Positions 21,401-30,355 of a DNA stretch of 64,000 nt are shown in pieces. Below the pieces are notes generated by a model, which worked only from the letters and a program-made list of their open reading frames with translations, had not been told where the DNA came from and did not search any database. The translations under genes were made by a program, and so were the position numbers. Source of the DNA: Harmothoe impar (Eukaryota > Annelida > Polychaeta > Phyllodocida > Polynoidae); NCBI GenBank assembly GCA_947462335.1, contig OX381708.1, positions 44,023,377 to 44,087,376 of the forward strand, written 5' to 3'. The stretch's first letter is position 1. Every line of letters starts with the position of its first letter.

Positions 21401-23421
21401 CAACTAACAGCACAGGCATGTTGAAAACGCTAAAGTTAATGCCCGTGGGTGGTGGTAGAGTCTTTTTTTTTGTTTTGGTCTGCCAAGTTCCTCTGGTTTC
21501 AAGTGTGACTGTTCAGGACACCTTGGACAAGGAAAAACTTTTCAAATATGACATAGCACACTGTATCAATAGATCAATATTTATGATACCTATCCTGTTG
21601 TGTAAACCATTTTTAAATATTTCCACTAGAAGCCCTGGGTCACTTGTGATGTATATCACACAATCCATCTTTTTACAGTTTCCGCCTATTAATGGGGGCG
21701 GTGACAATCGTGCTGGTGATGACAGGCTTGTCTTCTAGGTAGTTTAGTGTAGGACATGCAGCCAGAGTTGAAATAAATTACTAGCTATTTCTATGTACGC
21801 AAAATTTCTCGGAAAATTAACCCCCAAACCCGCAGGCCCTCTTCAGGGTTGCTACCGTCAGGGGAAATTATTTTCGTTCCAGGTCAGGGAAATGTCAGGA
21901 AATTTCAGGGTTTTTTTTTGGGCAAAATGTCAGGGAAAATGGGAATTTGTGAAAAATGTCAGGAAAAATTGTATTTTGTCAGGGAAAATCTTTGAAATAG
22001 ACTCTACCAAATAAAAAAAAGTCACCTTGAAAAAGCCTTTATTTTTACTATAATTTTCAGGGAGAAAAAATCTACATCCTCAAGAAGGAGGCGGTAAAAA
22101 CCTTGGGGGCACACAATACACAAAACCCCTGTTGTTAAATAATGATCACTTGCTAAGTAAAACATAACTTTAAAAGGAGTGCATATTCATAGTTGGAGGG
22201 CATTCAAAAACACTGGCTTTATATTGCTGTCAAGGAAATTAGATATATGTCAGGGAAAAGTCATGGAATTCAAAACCACCTTGTCAGTGGCGACCCTGTT
22301 CTTGGTGTGTAAACTTTATGAAGACTCCTAGGCTTTAAATTAGATAAGTGTGGAGACCTCTTCACAGTAGCAAGAGCTACCGTAAAACTTCATTTATAAG
22401 CCACGGCTAGTATGTGAGTCAGTCGGTGCGGCTTATAGGATCGGCCCAGAGTCGGGCCGGCTTATATGCGATCTTTTGATGCTATGGTACAGTACTAAAG
22501 TCGCCATAATCCAACCCTGGTGCGGCTTATAGGATCGGCCCAATGTCTGGGTGCGGCCAATATGTGAGTTAGCCTTATACGTGAGGTCTTACGGTACCCT
22601 GTTATGATGGTTAGGTGAAAATGGACACATGATATGGCCATTTACAGAAAATGGATCCGGGTATTGCCTCTCTTATCAGATCTCTAGATAATCGCCTTGG
22701 CGGGTCAATCCTAGCCTTCTCATTTATCCTAGCCTTCTCATTTAAAGATAAGCTGATGTAAATCGGCTCTTCCCTGGAATTGACACATACAGAAATACCT
22801 CACAGAAACCATAAACGACAAGGCAAATCTACATCAAACATCCAAGAAATGGACGGAAAAGCGGAAGCAGCTTAACAAGCAATATATTGCTAACCCGCAA
22901 GATAAAGTCTGTCTCAGTGAAGATGTTGTTGCCTCCTGCTCTGTTTGTAGCACTAGTTGTAACGTTGACCGTTGTCCTTCAGGTGGCCGATGACGGGTAC
23001 GGAGTGTCCTACATTATTGCCGGTGAAGACACCATCTTCTTCCATATCTCATCCAAGAACTCCTGCCCCACAACGGTAAGCCCTATCTCTATGGTTAATA
23101 CTGCCTATCTGATCCTATTATCAATGTCTAAGTAAGTATATGCACATCTTGATATAGCTTCTTTGATACTTAAGTTGTCACATATTTTATCAGCCTTACT
23201 TCTTTATCATAGACCTTTCTAATCTAGTCTGTTGATGTTGCTTTTTGTACCAAATAATTGCACATCCCAGCCAGTTTAGGTACAAAAGGGATTTACAGAC
23301 ATCTTCAATGCAGTGTATAACTTTGGCTTCTTTTCAACCGTTTCAGAATTCGCGCAATTTCGGTCAACAGATAACAAAGGCTTTAGCTGATATCAAGGAC
23401 TTGTTTCCCAATGCGAAGTAA
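3288..23421 (+). CDS. CPT1: Carnitine O-palmitoyltransferase 1 (CPT1A-like), whole spliced coding region, 19 coding positions
   Basis: Known role of the family: transfer of long-chain acyl groups from CoA to carnitine at the outer mitochondrial membrane, the malonyl-CoA-controlled step of fatty-acid oxidation. Joining exons 3288-3428, 4100-4233, 4557-4731, 5090-5329, 5499-5576, 5813-5920, 7701-7785, 8317-8431, 8671-8875, 9113-9220, 9420-9445, one of three position-12 cassettes, 12704-12788, 13145-13309, 16224-16358, 16529-16717, 17094-17171, 22983-23075 and 23347-23421 gives 2301 nt (766 residues plus stop) with cassette A or B, 2298 nt with C. Every junction is GT-AG and in phase. Visible parts are the N-terminal regulatory segment (MAEAH start, Glu3 and His5), two membrane segments (about 53-72 and 103-125) and the carnitine acyltransferase domain with catalytic His470 in AEHSW, TET at 599-601 and STS at 682-684. 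Assignment to CPT1 is very secure; which vertebrate isoform it is orthologous to is not. Confidence 0.97.
3553..3722. mobile_element. Hairpin element, GCCGCATAGTG family
   Basis: The left part GCCGCATAGTGATTTAATG and the right part (reverse complement GCAACATAATGCTTTAATG) pair, and the centre carries a second short hairpin around GCTCTGGCGAGTTACTCGCT. Relatives or fragments are near 722-800, 8160-8210, 16796-16975 and 51083-51105. Confidence 0.5.
4100..4233 (+). CDS. CPT1: CPT1 exon 2: first transmembrane segment (residues 48-92)
   Basis: The acceptor ttccag ends at 4099. The exon opens with [12 protein letters not shown], the conserved sequence ahead of TM1, followed by a hydrophobic run (about residues 58-72). 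It ends two bases into a glycine codon with donor GTCAGT at 4234. Confidence 0.94.
4557..4731 (+). CDS. CPT1: CPT1 exon 3: second transmembrane segment (residues 92-150)
   Basis: The acceptor caacag ends at 4556; the first base completes the split glycine codon. A hydrophobic run at about residues 103-125 is TM2, which returns the chain to the cytosolic face. It is followed by the linker ending in TKLWL. Donor GTAAGT at 4732, phase 0. Confidence 0.94.
5090..5329 (+). CDS. CPT1: CPT1 exon 4: linker and start of the acyltransferase domain (residues 151-230)
   Basis: The acceptor tgtgcag ends at 5089. It encodes the conserved entry into the carnitine acyltransferase fold: SLPKLPVP, then [11 protein letters not shown] and KSWWATNY. 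Length 240 nt, phase 0 at both ends, donor GTAAGT at 5330. Confidence 0.96.
5499..5576 (+). CDS. CPT1: CPT1 exon 5 (residues 231-256)
   Basis: The acceptor cacttag ends at 5498. Encodes [16 protein letters not shown] and MVNSNFYG, a strongly conserved acyltransferase block. Phase 0, 78 nt, donor GTAAGT at 5577. Confidence 0.96.
5813..5920 (+). CDS. CPT1: CPT1 exon 6 (residues 257-292)
   Basis: The acceptor ttggtag ends at 5812. Encodes the region ending [12 protein letters not shown]. The position aligned with rat CPT1A His277, a reported malonyl-CoA determinant, is Tyr276 here (NIIYAM against NAIHAI). Phase 0, 108 nt, donor GTAAGT at 5921. Confidence 0.96.
5964..6257. mobile_element. MITE-like element with GTAAGGCCACACC ends
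   Basis: Left end GTAAGGCCACACCAAAA, right end reads in reverse complement GTAAGCCATACCAAAA, giving imperfect terminal inverted repeats (TIRs) about 294 bp apart. There is no coding capacity and no clear target duplication, so the superfamily is unassigned. Confidence 0.6.
7464..7635. mobile_element. TA-flanked MITE, CGTATTCGACG family, copy 1
   Basis: The ends CTGTATTCGACGTAATAAGC and, in reverse complement, CTGAATTCGACGTAATAAGC form TIRs, with TA on both sides (7462-7463 and 7636-7637). The inside includes a G-run near 7600. Copy 2 lies in intron 17 at 17233-17413. Confidence 0.7.
7701..7785 (+). CDS. CPT1: CPT1 exon 7 (residues 293-321)
   Basis: The acceptor ttctcacag ends at 7700. Encodes [19 protein letters not shown], a conserved family block. 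Ends one base into a codon, donor GTCAGT at 7786. Confidence 0.95.
8317..8431 (+). CDS. CPT1: CPT1 exon 8 (residues 321-359)
   Basis: The acceptor gcttacag ends at 8316 and the first two bases complete the Asp codon. Encodes [15 protein letters not shown], the conserved strand and loop near the CoA site. Ends two bases into a His codon with donor GTAAGTAAG at 8432. Confidence 0.95.
8671..8875 (+). CDS. CPT1: CPT1 exon 9 (residues 359-427)
   Basis: The acceptor cttctgacag ends at 8670. Contains [16 protein letters not shown], a family signature block, and then the [16 protein letters not shown] helix-strand unit. Phase 0 at its end, donor GTAAGC at 8876. Confidence 0.96.
9113..9220 (+). CDS. 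CPT1: CPT1 exon 10 (residues 428-463)
   Basis: The acceptor cttcaccag ends at 9112. Encodes [19 protein letters not shown], the strand leading into the catalytic loop. 108 nt, phase 0, donor GTAAGT at 9221. Confidence 0.96.
9420..9445 (+). CDS. CPT1: CPT1 exon 11: 26-nt microexon carrying the catalytic histidine (residues 464-472)
   Basis: The acceptor ctttccag ends at 9419 and the donor GTGAGT starts at 9446. The exon encodes IGFNAEHS plus two bases of the Trp codon. His470 matches catalytic His473 of rat CPT1A. Its length is not a multiple of three, so skipping it would shift the frame. It feeds directly into the cassette cluster, because each cassette supplies the last base of the Trp codon. 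Confidence 0.94.
10031..10096 (+). CDS. CPT1: CPT1 exon 12A: alternative cassette, AHLWE type
   Basis: The acceptor gcttccag ends at 10030; donor GTAGGA at 10097. 66 nt, entering with the last base of Trp472 and leaving two bases into Gly494. It encodes [21 protein letters not shown], the most vertebrate-like of the three (AHLWE as in CPT1A). Pro476 and His480 match rat Pro479 and His483. Together with 12B and 12C it forms a tandem exon cluster, presumably spliced one at a time. Confidence 0.95.
10833..10898 (+). CDS. CPT1: CPT1 exon 12B: alternative cassette, AHCWE type
   Basis: The acceptor atattgtag ends at 10832; donor GTATGA at 10899. 66 nt in the same phases as 12A. Encodes [20 protein letters not shown] followed by Ser-Gly. 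The ADAPIM core, the His matching rat His483 and the WE pair are kept; rat Leu484 is replaced by Cys, and the helix after WE differs entirely. The reading frame is intact and the splice sites are usable, so it does not look like a dead copy. Confidence 0.93.
11843..11870 (+). promoter_or_regulatory. UG-rich tract ahead of cassette 12C
   Basis: Repeated TGTGTG/TGTATG units sit between the presumed branch region and the 3' splice site of 12C. UGU-rich RNA is a known binding target of CELF-type splicing regulators; a role here is inference from position. Confidence 0.35.
11881..11943 (+). CDS. CPT1: CPT1 exon 12C: alternative cassette, GHCWE type
   Basis: The acceptor cttatcgcag ends at 11880; donor GTAAAC at 11944. 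63 nt, one codon shorter than 12A and 12B but in the same phases. Encodes [20 protein letters not shown] plus Gly. A UG-rich tract lies 11-38 nt before the exon, and a G-run cluster lies about 240 nt after it. Confidence 0.93.
12187..12214 (+). promoter_or_regulatory. Potential intronic G-quadruplex after cassette 12C
   Basis: Five G-runs of four to six bases, separated by single T or C residues, on the transcribed-RNA strand and 243 nt past the 12C donor. The pattern satisfies the usual G-quadruplex rule. A splicing role is inference. Confidence 0.4.
12704..12788 (+). CDS. CPT1: CPT1 exon 13 (residues 494-522)
   Basis: The acceptor ccattacag ends at 12703; the first base completes the Gly codon begun by any cassette. 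Encodes [10 protein letters not shown] and then RLQWDIPTD, the conserved block after the variable helix. Donor GTATGC at 12789, phase 0. Confidence 0.95.
13145..13309 (+). CDS. CPT1: CPT1 exon 14 (residues 523-577)
   Basis: The acceptor gtattccag ends at 13144. Contains [20 protein letters not shown], the basic segment that contacts the CoA phosphate in this family, then LQLAYYR. 165 nt, phase 0, donor GTATGT at 13310. Confidence 0.97.
13310..16223 (+). other. CPT1 intron 14, largely filled by a 135-bp tandem repeat
   Basis: 2.9-kb intron. 13310-14500 holds no recognised element beyond C and T homopolymers near 13510 and 13565. 14530-15970 is a satellite-like array (own entry). The last 250 bp before exon 15 are unique. 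Confidence 0.85.
14530..15970 (+). repeat. Tandem array, unit about 135 bp, roughly 11 copies
   Basis: The phrase TATGGGGTGCCAACTNTTCATGAA recurs near 14530, 14665, 14803, 14938, 15068, 15199, 15450, 15712, 15758 and 15888, with degenerate units near 15335 and 15585. Each unit has a T-run, an attaATGCAACTACAATTC core and GCATTCAATGAATGGTAGCC. Units near 14570-14730 and 14940-15110 reappear almost unchanged at 15610-15760 and 15760-15960, so a multi-unit block was duplicated within the array. Confidence 0.85.
16224..16358 (+). CDS. CPT1: CPT1 exon 15 (residues 578-622)
   Basis: The acceptor caattgcag ends at 16223. Encodes [20 protein letters not shown]: Met590 matches rat Met593 (a malonyl-CoA determinant) and TET at 599-601 is the carnitine-binding triplet. 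135 nt, phase 0, donor GTAAAT at 16359. Confidence 0.97.
16529..16717 (+). CDS. CPT1: CPT1 exon 16: STS carnitine-site motif (residues 623-685)
   Basis: The acceptor ttgtacag ends at 16528. Encodes [20 protein letters not shown], then [16 protein letters not shown], with STS at 682-684, the conserved active-site triplet. 189 nt, phase 0, donor GTTAGT at 16718. Confidence 0.97.
17094..17171 (+). CDS. CPT1: CPT1 exon 17 (residues 686-711)
   Basis: The acceptor tttttacag ends at 17093. Encodes [20 protein letters not shown] followed by GGGFGP, the conserved glycine loop. 78 nt, phase 0, donor GTATGT at 17172. Confidence 0.96.
17233..17413. mobile_element. MITE, CGTATTCGACG family, copy 2
   Basis: Left end CCGTATTCGACGTAATAAGC; right end in reverse complement CCGTATTCGATGTAATAAGC. 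Flanked by TAA on both sides (17230-17232 and 17414-17416). Related to 7464-7635 by its TIRs. Confidence 0.7.
17465..17606. mobile_element. 140-bp MITE with AGAGATGCCACT ends, copy 2
   Basis: CAGAGATGCCACT at the left and AGTGGCATCTCTG at the right; the interior is clearly homologous to 363-504, so this is a dispersed family. Confidence 0.72.
19175..20304. mobile_element. TA-flanked DNA element of 1130 bp, TAGATGTTCCCAC ends
   Basis: Left end TAGATGTTCCCACCATATAT and right end in reverse complement TAGATGTTCCCACTATATAT, with TA at 19173-19174 and 20305-20306. A TA duplication suggests the Tc1/mariner group. No transposase frame is visible, so it is probably non-autonomous. It contains a perfect RFX-type X-box at 20109-20124. 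Confidence 0.72.
21844..22298. mobile_element. CAGGGTTGC-type inverted-repeat element
   Basis: Starts CAGGGTTGCTACCGTCAGGG and ends in reverse complement CAGGGTCGCCACTGACAAGG. The inside repeats GTCAGGGAAA many times. The terminal sequence resembles hAT-type non-autonomous elements; no clean target duplication was found. Confidence 0.6.
22379..22595. mobile_element. MITE with ACCGTAAAAC ends
   Basis: ACCGTAAAACTTCATTTATA at the left and ACCGTAAGACCTCACGTATA in reverse complement at the right. The inside holds two copies of GGTGCGGCTTATAGGATCGG. Confidence 0.65.
22983..23075 (+). CDS. CPT1: CPT1 exon 18 (residues 712-742)
   Basis: The acceptor gtccttcag ends at 22982. Encodes [20 protein letters not shown], then HISSKNSCP, the conserved C-terminal strand pair. 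93 nt, phase 0, donor GTAAGC at 23076. Confidence 0.97.
23347..23421 (+). CDS. CPT1: CPT1 exon 19: C-terminus and stop codon (residues 743-766)
   Basis: The acceptor accgtttcag ends at 23346. Encodes [20 protein letters not shown], then PNAK and TAA at 23419-23421. The end fits the length and lysine-rich tail of vertebrate CPT1. The 3' UTR continues beyond. Confidence 0.95.
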   Translation, partial: NSRNFGQQITKALADIKDLFPNAK

Positions 23422-26400
23422 GCTTCCCAGAGAAAGATGTCAATTATATTATGACAAAGTTCCTGTAAGTCCCGGTGTCCATGCGGGAGGACAAATGATC
23501 TGACAGTTAGCGTTGTCAAACCAATTTCTCTTGGTTGACGATGTAAGATTACGCGTTTCGGATGACGAATGAAAGTATGTGGTGGTATTGAACCTATGCA
23601 AAAGTAGGTTATCGTTGGGATGGGGGCTAGGGAATTATATAAACCAAGGATATGGAATCCTGATGATGTAAGGCCGTGAAGATTTCACATCTCCTCAGGT
23701 CAAGTGTTAACAAATCAAAACCTACATTGTACACTTAATACTACATACAGTGTTGTGACCCCACGCGTTAACCTTCAACCGTATGGAGATTTAGGTCTGA
23801 GTTCATAGTGGGGTATTGGTGTAAAGATCTCAGCAGTAGAAGAAGGAAATGACTTCAGATATTCAGAGATTATCCAAAGAAATCGAAATGATAAATTATT
23901 TCACACGCTGGTCGATTCTCCCCCCAAATGGGAATGACTAGTTAGTAGGTGAACATAAAACCAGAAATGAAGAACACCTAGAAGCTGCATGTATTAAATT
24001 AGACACTGCTGAGTTTCAACTGTTGTACATGTATGTGGTTTTAATAGACACAGAACCTGGATTGCATGCTTGTTAGCAGTTTATGAGAATTGTGATACAA
24101 TAGGTAGACTTCCAAAAATACCTCCTTCGGTCACTATTCTCCACAATGTACTGTAGTACTCGAATCACATTAAAATACTCCACAGAAAAGCGAGCAAACA
24201 CAACGTACATGAGCTACAGAAATAAATTGACACCGCAGGATAATTGAGCATGGCTGGAATATTAGGAAATTGGCCTCCTGCATTTAAGACATTTTATAGA
24301 AAAGTGCCTAAAATATCTTCATGTTGCTCTTCGGTTGCATGGTTTTATTTATATCGGCATACGTGTCTGTTTTTGTTTGTATGTGTACAATATCCAGTCT
24401 TAACTTATATTTTAAGATGTATGATATTAACTGTTTCATCATTTATCACACTGGACCACATTATTATGACAGAAATCCTACACACTTGCTTATATTTTTT
24501 TGTTTGACCGGACCCTTTGAGTGCTTGAATGAAAGGAGCACCTAGTGGCCCGCGTGATTGTATAAGGGGTAGTCATTTTGTAACAATAGGGAAAGGGGGC
24601 GGGGCTGTGAAGCAATCTCAGCGACAAAGTCGGTCTTCCCATTCATTAAAGGGGGGAGAGACTGCGTCAATACCCCCCACCATCGGCCCACTTGTATAAA
24701 AAAAATAACCACTCTCTAATATTTTGTTTATTAGATATTTGTTACTCACACTGCGCTGTGTTATGGATGTTCCAGGTGAAAGTAGGGTTTACTGTGCTAG
24801 AAGTTCCTTATACTAGACACGCTAGACATGAATTCACATGTATACACGCTCCTCAAGCATTACACCAATGTCTCGGTGCAGAACGATAGTACTATTGTTG
24901 ATTAAGTTATTCTTTATTATAGAGTTTGTGTGAATTTCTTTCGAGCGAAATCTGCATATGTATGTATGTTTGTATATAACGTTTGGACATGTACTTGTAC
25001 ATTAAGTTAACGTTTTTATGGCCAGTGAGGAATATTATTGTTACCCATATACAATTGGAAGCTAACTAGTTCGTGGCAGCCAGATAAACTGTAACCGTGC
25101 GGAGTGGATCTTTAAAGAACACATGAGCTAACTTAACAACAGTTCCGTTTTCTCTATTAATACTCTGAACCTAAATCCTGAGAGGTATGCGATACACGAA
25201 TTATAGTCTTTATAGATGTCCTTAGTAATCTCTTTCACACAATGATCCTGTCCTATTATCCAGTAAATGCTGGTAATTGTTAAATTAGTCCCAATCTGTA
25301 AAATATAATCAGTACTCTAAATATTAGATACTCATAACATGCATGTACCATTTATTCACAGATATGAACATGAAACCAAGATATCTAGCTCCCTTCCTTT
25401 GATGTAACGGCTAATCTGTACAGTATCCATTTCATATCCATGAATCACTCATCAGTTATTCACTCAAACTTGTGATATAGCACATACCCTCTCAATACAT
25501 GTCATCCCAACACGGACAACTGTAAACGAGTAGATTTAGGATTCGATGAACTGGTTGCTTCACTAAATTAATTACATCTTTTGCCTATAGTTAAACTACA
25601 TCTCTATTTCTCTCTTTGTAAATGTATCCCCATAAGTACATTGCGGTTTCGCAGCCTGAGTATGGCCTGGTAAATGTGGGGTAGAGGAGGAGTCGGACAC
25701 CTTCACACATGATGTCACCTATTTTGGGAACCTTTTTGGGAAAATTGGCCTATACAAGGTGACAGTTTGTCACACAAAAGACCCACGCCCACCCCAACCC
25801 TCTGGCCAGTGACATAATTTGTGAACATTCCCTAGGGTTCTAGGTCTGGTTACTCACCACTTCTTTACGTTTCTAGTTCACATCTTGATAAATGCTTTAC
25901 TGTAGAAAACTGCTAACTTGTGATTTGTGAATTTATTTTTGTTTAATTGTTGATAATATACAAAGACTGGTACTTTGAATTATATATTGGGCCATTTTGT
26001 ATTGCCTATATGCAGTGTTGTTTATGCAGAATATTCTTGAAAAATATGGGATCAAAAGTGAATCTGCATGCAATAATTACAAATAGATAAATTCTAAAAT
26101 GACATGTAATGTGAATGTTTGTGTATAGGATTGCTGACCATATAATGATTGCCTGTATCATATCACCAATTACATGCATCCCATTGACATAAAGGTTGTT
26201 TGTAACTGGAAGTAATCTCACCAAAATAAGAGGTTTCAAGTACTAGCAATGTAATGAGTATGCACGCTCGAGTTGATCGGTCACACTGCACGGACCACTT
26301 ATAGAACTAATGATTTATCAATGCAAGGGACGGGAGCGTTGCCGCCTTGGCACAGGGGAAACTAATGGTAGGTAACTAGGAACTCATCTTGATGTGTTTT

Positions 26401-28100
26401 AAAGCATACCTGTGTACATTTACTGTTTATCACATGGCCGCATTTGTTGTGTCAGTTACTGTTGGTTTGGGCGGCGTTTACTTGAAAGATTTAGCGAAAG
26501 AAAATAAACATGACTCTTAGGCACAAACCACCTCATGTGTTGCTATTGCATTTTGTGATTCATGGTCCCGAATCTGCGGATTTCAATTCCAATTTCACAC
26601 TCACAAAGTAAAGCTCGTGAAGACTAGAATTTCAAATCGTTTAACGATAATAACATCCAGGGGAAATCAAGATACATATCTGGTCAATAAACTGAATAGA
26701 GTAGGTCAAATTGAATATATTTTATGCACTAAACGACCCTACATTCGTATAGCTCACCATTATTGCGTTAAAGACCCTACATGCACACGCATCATTGCTT
26801 TAGTGACACTACATAGTAGGGCCCATATGGGGGGGGGGCGGGGTCCGAACCTTTCTTTGTAGATTTTCTTTGTATAGGAATTGTCAATATGTATTGTATA
26901 ATAAAATTAAAATCTCTAGCCTCTCAGTGACTATGTGGGTGTACAGAAAATTGTGGATGGTTCTGTTGACTAGACTGCAGTCCAATTGATGAGGAGTGTA
27001 GATCAGGCATTTTCTAGGCACCTGCAGTGTTTTCCAGTTGATAATTTGATAAGCTGCTGACTACAGGCTCCAAGGCCAACTTGGTACTAGCATCTCGATT
27101 GGCTGATGAGTGATCAAGATGCAAGCGTGGATGTGATAAATCCTACTGTGAGAGGGAGACAAGTCTTCAGGGTTGCCTAGACATGATAAACTGTGCTCTG
27201 AAAAGGAGTAAAGTGTCAAGGCACGAAACACATTGATTTCCAAGTTGTATGCAGTGTTCACCTTAAAAGAATAAGTCCCCTCCTGCACCTCCAGAAAAAC
27301 TATAACACAGAAAGAAAAAGCCTCATGCCCTAACCCTTTTCAAAATATTGTTCGCACAATTTTCAGCTGACTTACCCTTATATTCCCTCCAATCACTCCC
27401 AATTCGATGCTCACCATCCCTGCTAACTGCAAAGAGAAATCTCTGCATTTGATAAAAAAAATGCCACTATACTCTCAGTGCTACTTGTCGATGTCCCTCT
27501 CCCTAGAAGCAGAATAGTAGGAGAATAACCCCTCCCCCAGTAACATGATACATCATACAAAAGTACCTAATGGATTTCCTTGAATTGCAACAAGCTTTTA
27601 ACAGCTCCTCTAAGTAAACAATATGCGGCTTCAGGGCTGGCAGGAGCACTGGGCAAGAGTGAAATCTCCGCGGAATCCCGGAAATCCAAGGTTTTTATCT
27701 TCACTATTAAAGACAGATCCACAGATTCCTCCAGATCCGTTGAGAATTCAGTTTCCTTATAATGTAGTGAGAGGGGGGAGGGGGCTGGCATCAGATTTCG
27801 TCAGACTAGAACACCAAATTACATCAAATTGCACCATTTGGATTTTGATACCTTTTCGTGGGGCCCATGTCCCCCCAATTCTGTCAAAATGCGCTACACT
27901 TGCTACCCCACTGCACTCCGTGTACGGCCTCTTAACTTTGTGCATCATGGTCAGATGAAATCATTCTTTTCTTTTCTATTTCACGCCCCTGAGTGGGAAG
28001 CAATCTCCACCCTTGTCAAAAGTCTGTTCTTGGCAAGAAATAAAAGCAAGACGTGGTTTTGTGGACATACGCAAGGCATTTGATTATGTCAGCCACCCCC
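23422..28100. other. 3' flank of CPT1, no gene recognised
   Basis: It begins with the CPT1 3' UTR of unknown length. A small inverted-repeat element lies at 24566-24717 (left GGGGTAGTCATTTTGTAAC, right in reverse complement AGAGAGTGGTTATTTTTTTT), related to the one at 63531. Short open frames here look random: they have no family motifs and no plausible splicing. Confidence 0.6.
24221..24226 (+). terminator. Candidate CPT1 polyadenylation signal
   Basis: AATAAA 800 bp after the stop codon, the first clear canonical hexamer downstream. There is no transcript evidence, so it is only a candidate. Confidence 0.3.
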
Positions 28101-28164
28101 CCGGGGGGGGGGGGGGGCACTTGGTATATTTTGTATACACAGGTGTGCGGCTGGGAAGGGTACT

Positions 28165-28495
28165 TTTTGAGCAAGATCCCCCTCACCAAGGGTCTGCTTT
28201 TCGCCAAAATCCCACTCACCAAGGGTCAATTTTCACCAAAATCTCCCTCACCAAGGGTCACTTTTTGGAGATTTCAAAAAATCCCCCCAAAAAGGACCAC
28301 ATTTAGCCAAAATTCTTCGCAACATGGGTCACTTTTGACCAAAATTCTCACACCAAGGCCGACTCCTCGGGGAAAATTGCTAAAACATAGGCACTTTTGT
28401 CCAAAATCCCCCTTAGCAAGGGTCACTTTTGACCAAAATCCCCCTCACCAAGGGTCACTTCTGACCAAAATCCCCCTCACCAAGGGTAAGGGTTG
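28165..28495 (+). repeat. Tandem repeat, unit about 30 bp, roughly ten copies
   Basis: Units of the form CCAAAATCCCCCTCACCAAGGGTCACTTTTGA recur. Because 30 is divisible by three, a PLTKGSLLTKI-like peptide stays open, but that is a consequence of the period. A G-run and C-run pair at 28087-28117 lies just before it. Confidence 0.75.
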
Positions 28496-28973
28496 TCAAA
28501 GGGCCAGCCGCACACCCGTGTCAAAAAAAATATTGAGTACCCCCCCCGGGCCACCCCATACTCCTCAATTCCCTAAAAGAGTAAAAAAAAATCGACCTCA
28601 ATGTGTCGAAGTGGATCGAGTCCTATCTCACAGGGAGATAACAGTGCACCTAGAGCTGCAGGCGGAAAAAACTTCAATGTCGATCAAAGTCTCATGAGGA
28701 ATCTTTTTTTTTAAATTTTTAATACATGAACTCCCTCCTCACACTCTCAAAACATCTAAACTGAAGCTTTATGGCATAGCCATCTACTCCACTCCACAAC
28801 AGCATGACCTCGATATAATAGTAAAGAAATGAGATCAAAACTGATCGACAAATACATTATACGACTCGTTAAGTACTATCACGGGTGTCAAATGGGTTGT
28901 GATTGCTTGTGTATGGGTCATGTTAATCCGGCAACATCGGTGTGTTAAATGTATTCAGCTGTAAAGCCCCGGC

Positions 28974-29132
28974 CACACTAGGCAGTTCTGACCCGACCAG
29001 ACCCGACAATCGGATCTAATTTACCTCGCCAGTCTGATAGAGTTGTGCATTACCAAACTGTTACGACTGTTGGGTCGGGTTGGGTCGGATCACGTCGGGT
29101 CGGGCGAAATCACGTAGGTGTGGCCGGGGCTT
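28974..29132. mobile_element. MITE with AAGCCCCGGCCACAC ends
   Basis: Left end AAGCCCCGGCCACACTAGGC and right end in reverse complement AAGCCCCGGCCACACCTACG. The inside has GACCCGAC-type motifs in inverted orientation. 159 bp, no coding capacity. Confidence 0.7.
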
Positions 29133-29217
29133 AAACCCCCAGCGTCCCTATATGTAGGGCTGAGTACCTGTCCCGACTGCACTCCGACTGTTACTGGACG
29201 TGCAGTAAGATCTGCAG

Positions 29218-29310
29218 GTTTAAGCAGCCAGTAACGTAGGGAGCGGAGAACAGTCAGACACTGGTTGGTAGTGTAACGGTTAGCACGCTTGTCACCGGTG
29301 CGAGAGGTCT
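29218..29310 (+). repeat. Left arm of an exact 93-bp inverted repeat
   Basis: By eye this is base-for-base the reverse complement of 30185-30277. It overlaps the tRNA-like sequence and lies just before the GGCACA array. Confidence 0.9.
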
Positions 29311-29336
29311 GTGGTTCGATTCCCGGCCGATCCAAT
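29263..29336 (+). other. tRNA-like sequence (SINE head or tRNA pseudogene)
   Basis: Shows an A-box-like TAGTGTAACGGTTAGCA and an exact B-box GGTTCGATTCC with a T-stem, ending CCGATCCA. The acceptor and anticodon stems pair poorly, so I call it tRNA-derived rather than a working tRNA. Confidence 0.5.
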
Positions 29337-29354
29337 GACTAAGTTTCCGCGACC

Positions 29355-30137
<783 letters not shown>

Positions 30138-30184
30138 AATGTAGATGTCCTTGATGGATCGTAATTGTATGTTACACTCTGACC
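30138..30184 (+). repeat. Direct repeat after the main GGCACA array, copy 1
   Basis: This stretch, beginning AATGTAGATGTCCTTGATGG and ending CTCTGACCA, recurs at 30309-30355 after a small second array. Confidence 0.9.
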
Positions 30185-30275
30185 AGACCTCTCGCACCGG
30201 TGACAAGCGTGCTAACCGTTACACTACCAACCAGTGTCTGACTGTTCTCCGCTCCCTACGTTACTGGCTGCTTAA

Positions 30276-30277
<2 letters not shown>
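30185..30277 (-). repeat. Right arm of the exact 93-bp inverted repeat
   Basis: Inverted copy of 29218-29310. It is followed directly by five GGCACA units (30278-30305) and then by the second copy of the direct repeat, so array and flank occur twice around this arm. Confidence 0.9.
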
Positions 30278-30306
<29 letters not shown>

Positions 30307-30355
30307 TAGAATGTAGATGTCCTTGATGGATCGTAATTGTATGTTACACTCTGAC

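Larger units (their letters stand above)
17172..22982 (+). other. CPT1 intron 17, 5.8 kb, the largest intron, rich in transposons
   Basis: Contains elements at 17233-17413, 17465-17606, 19175-20304, 21844-22298 and 22379-22595. The pieces between (about 17610-19100 and 20320-21840) carry homopolymers such as the G and C runs at 18719-18787 but no supported gene. Confidence 0.85.

Noticed and set aside
21379..21738. 119-residue open frame in intron 17
   Set aside because: Lies within an intron on the sense strand, shows no family motif and would be removed by splicing.
28053..28697. 214-residue open frame with PLTKGSLLTKI repeats
   Set aside because: Follows from a 30-bp tandem repeat (period divisible by three); no homology or splicing support.
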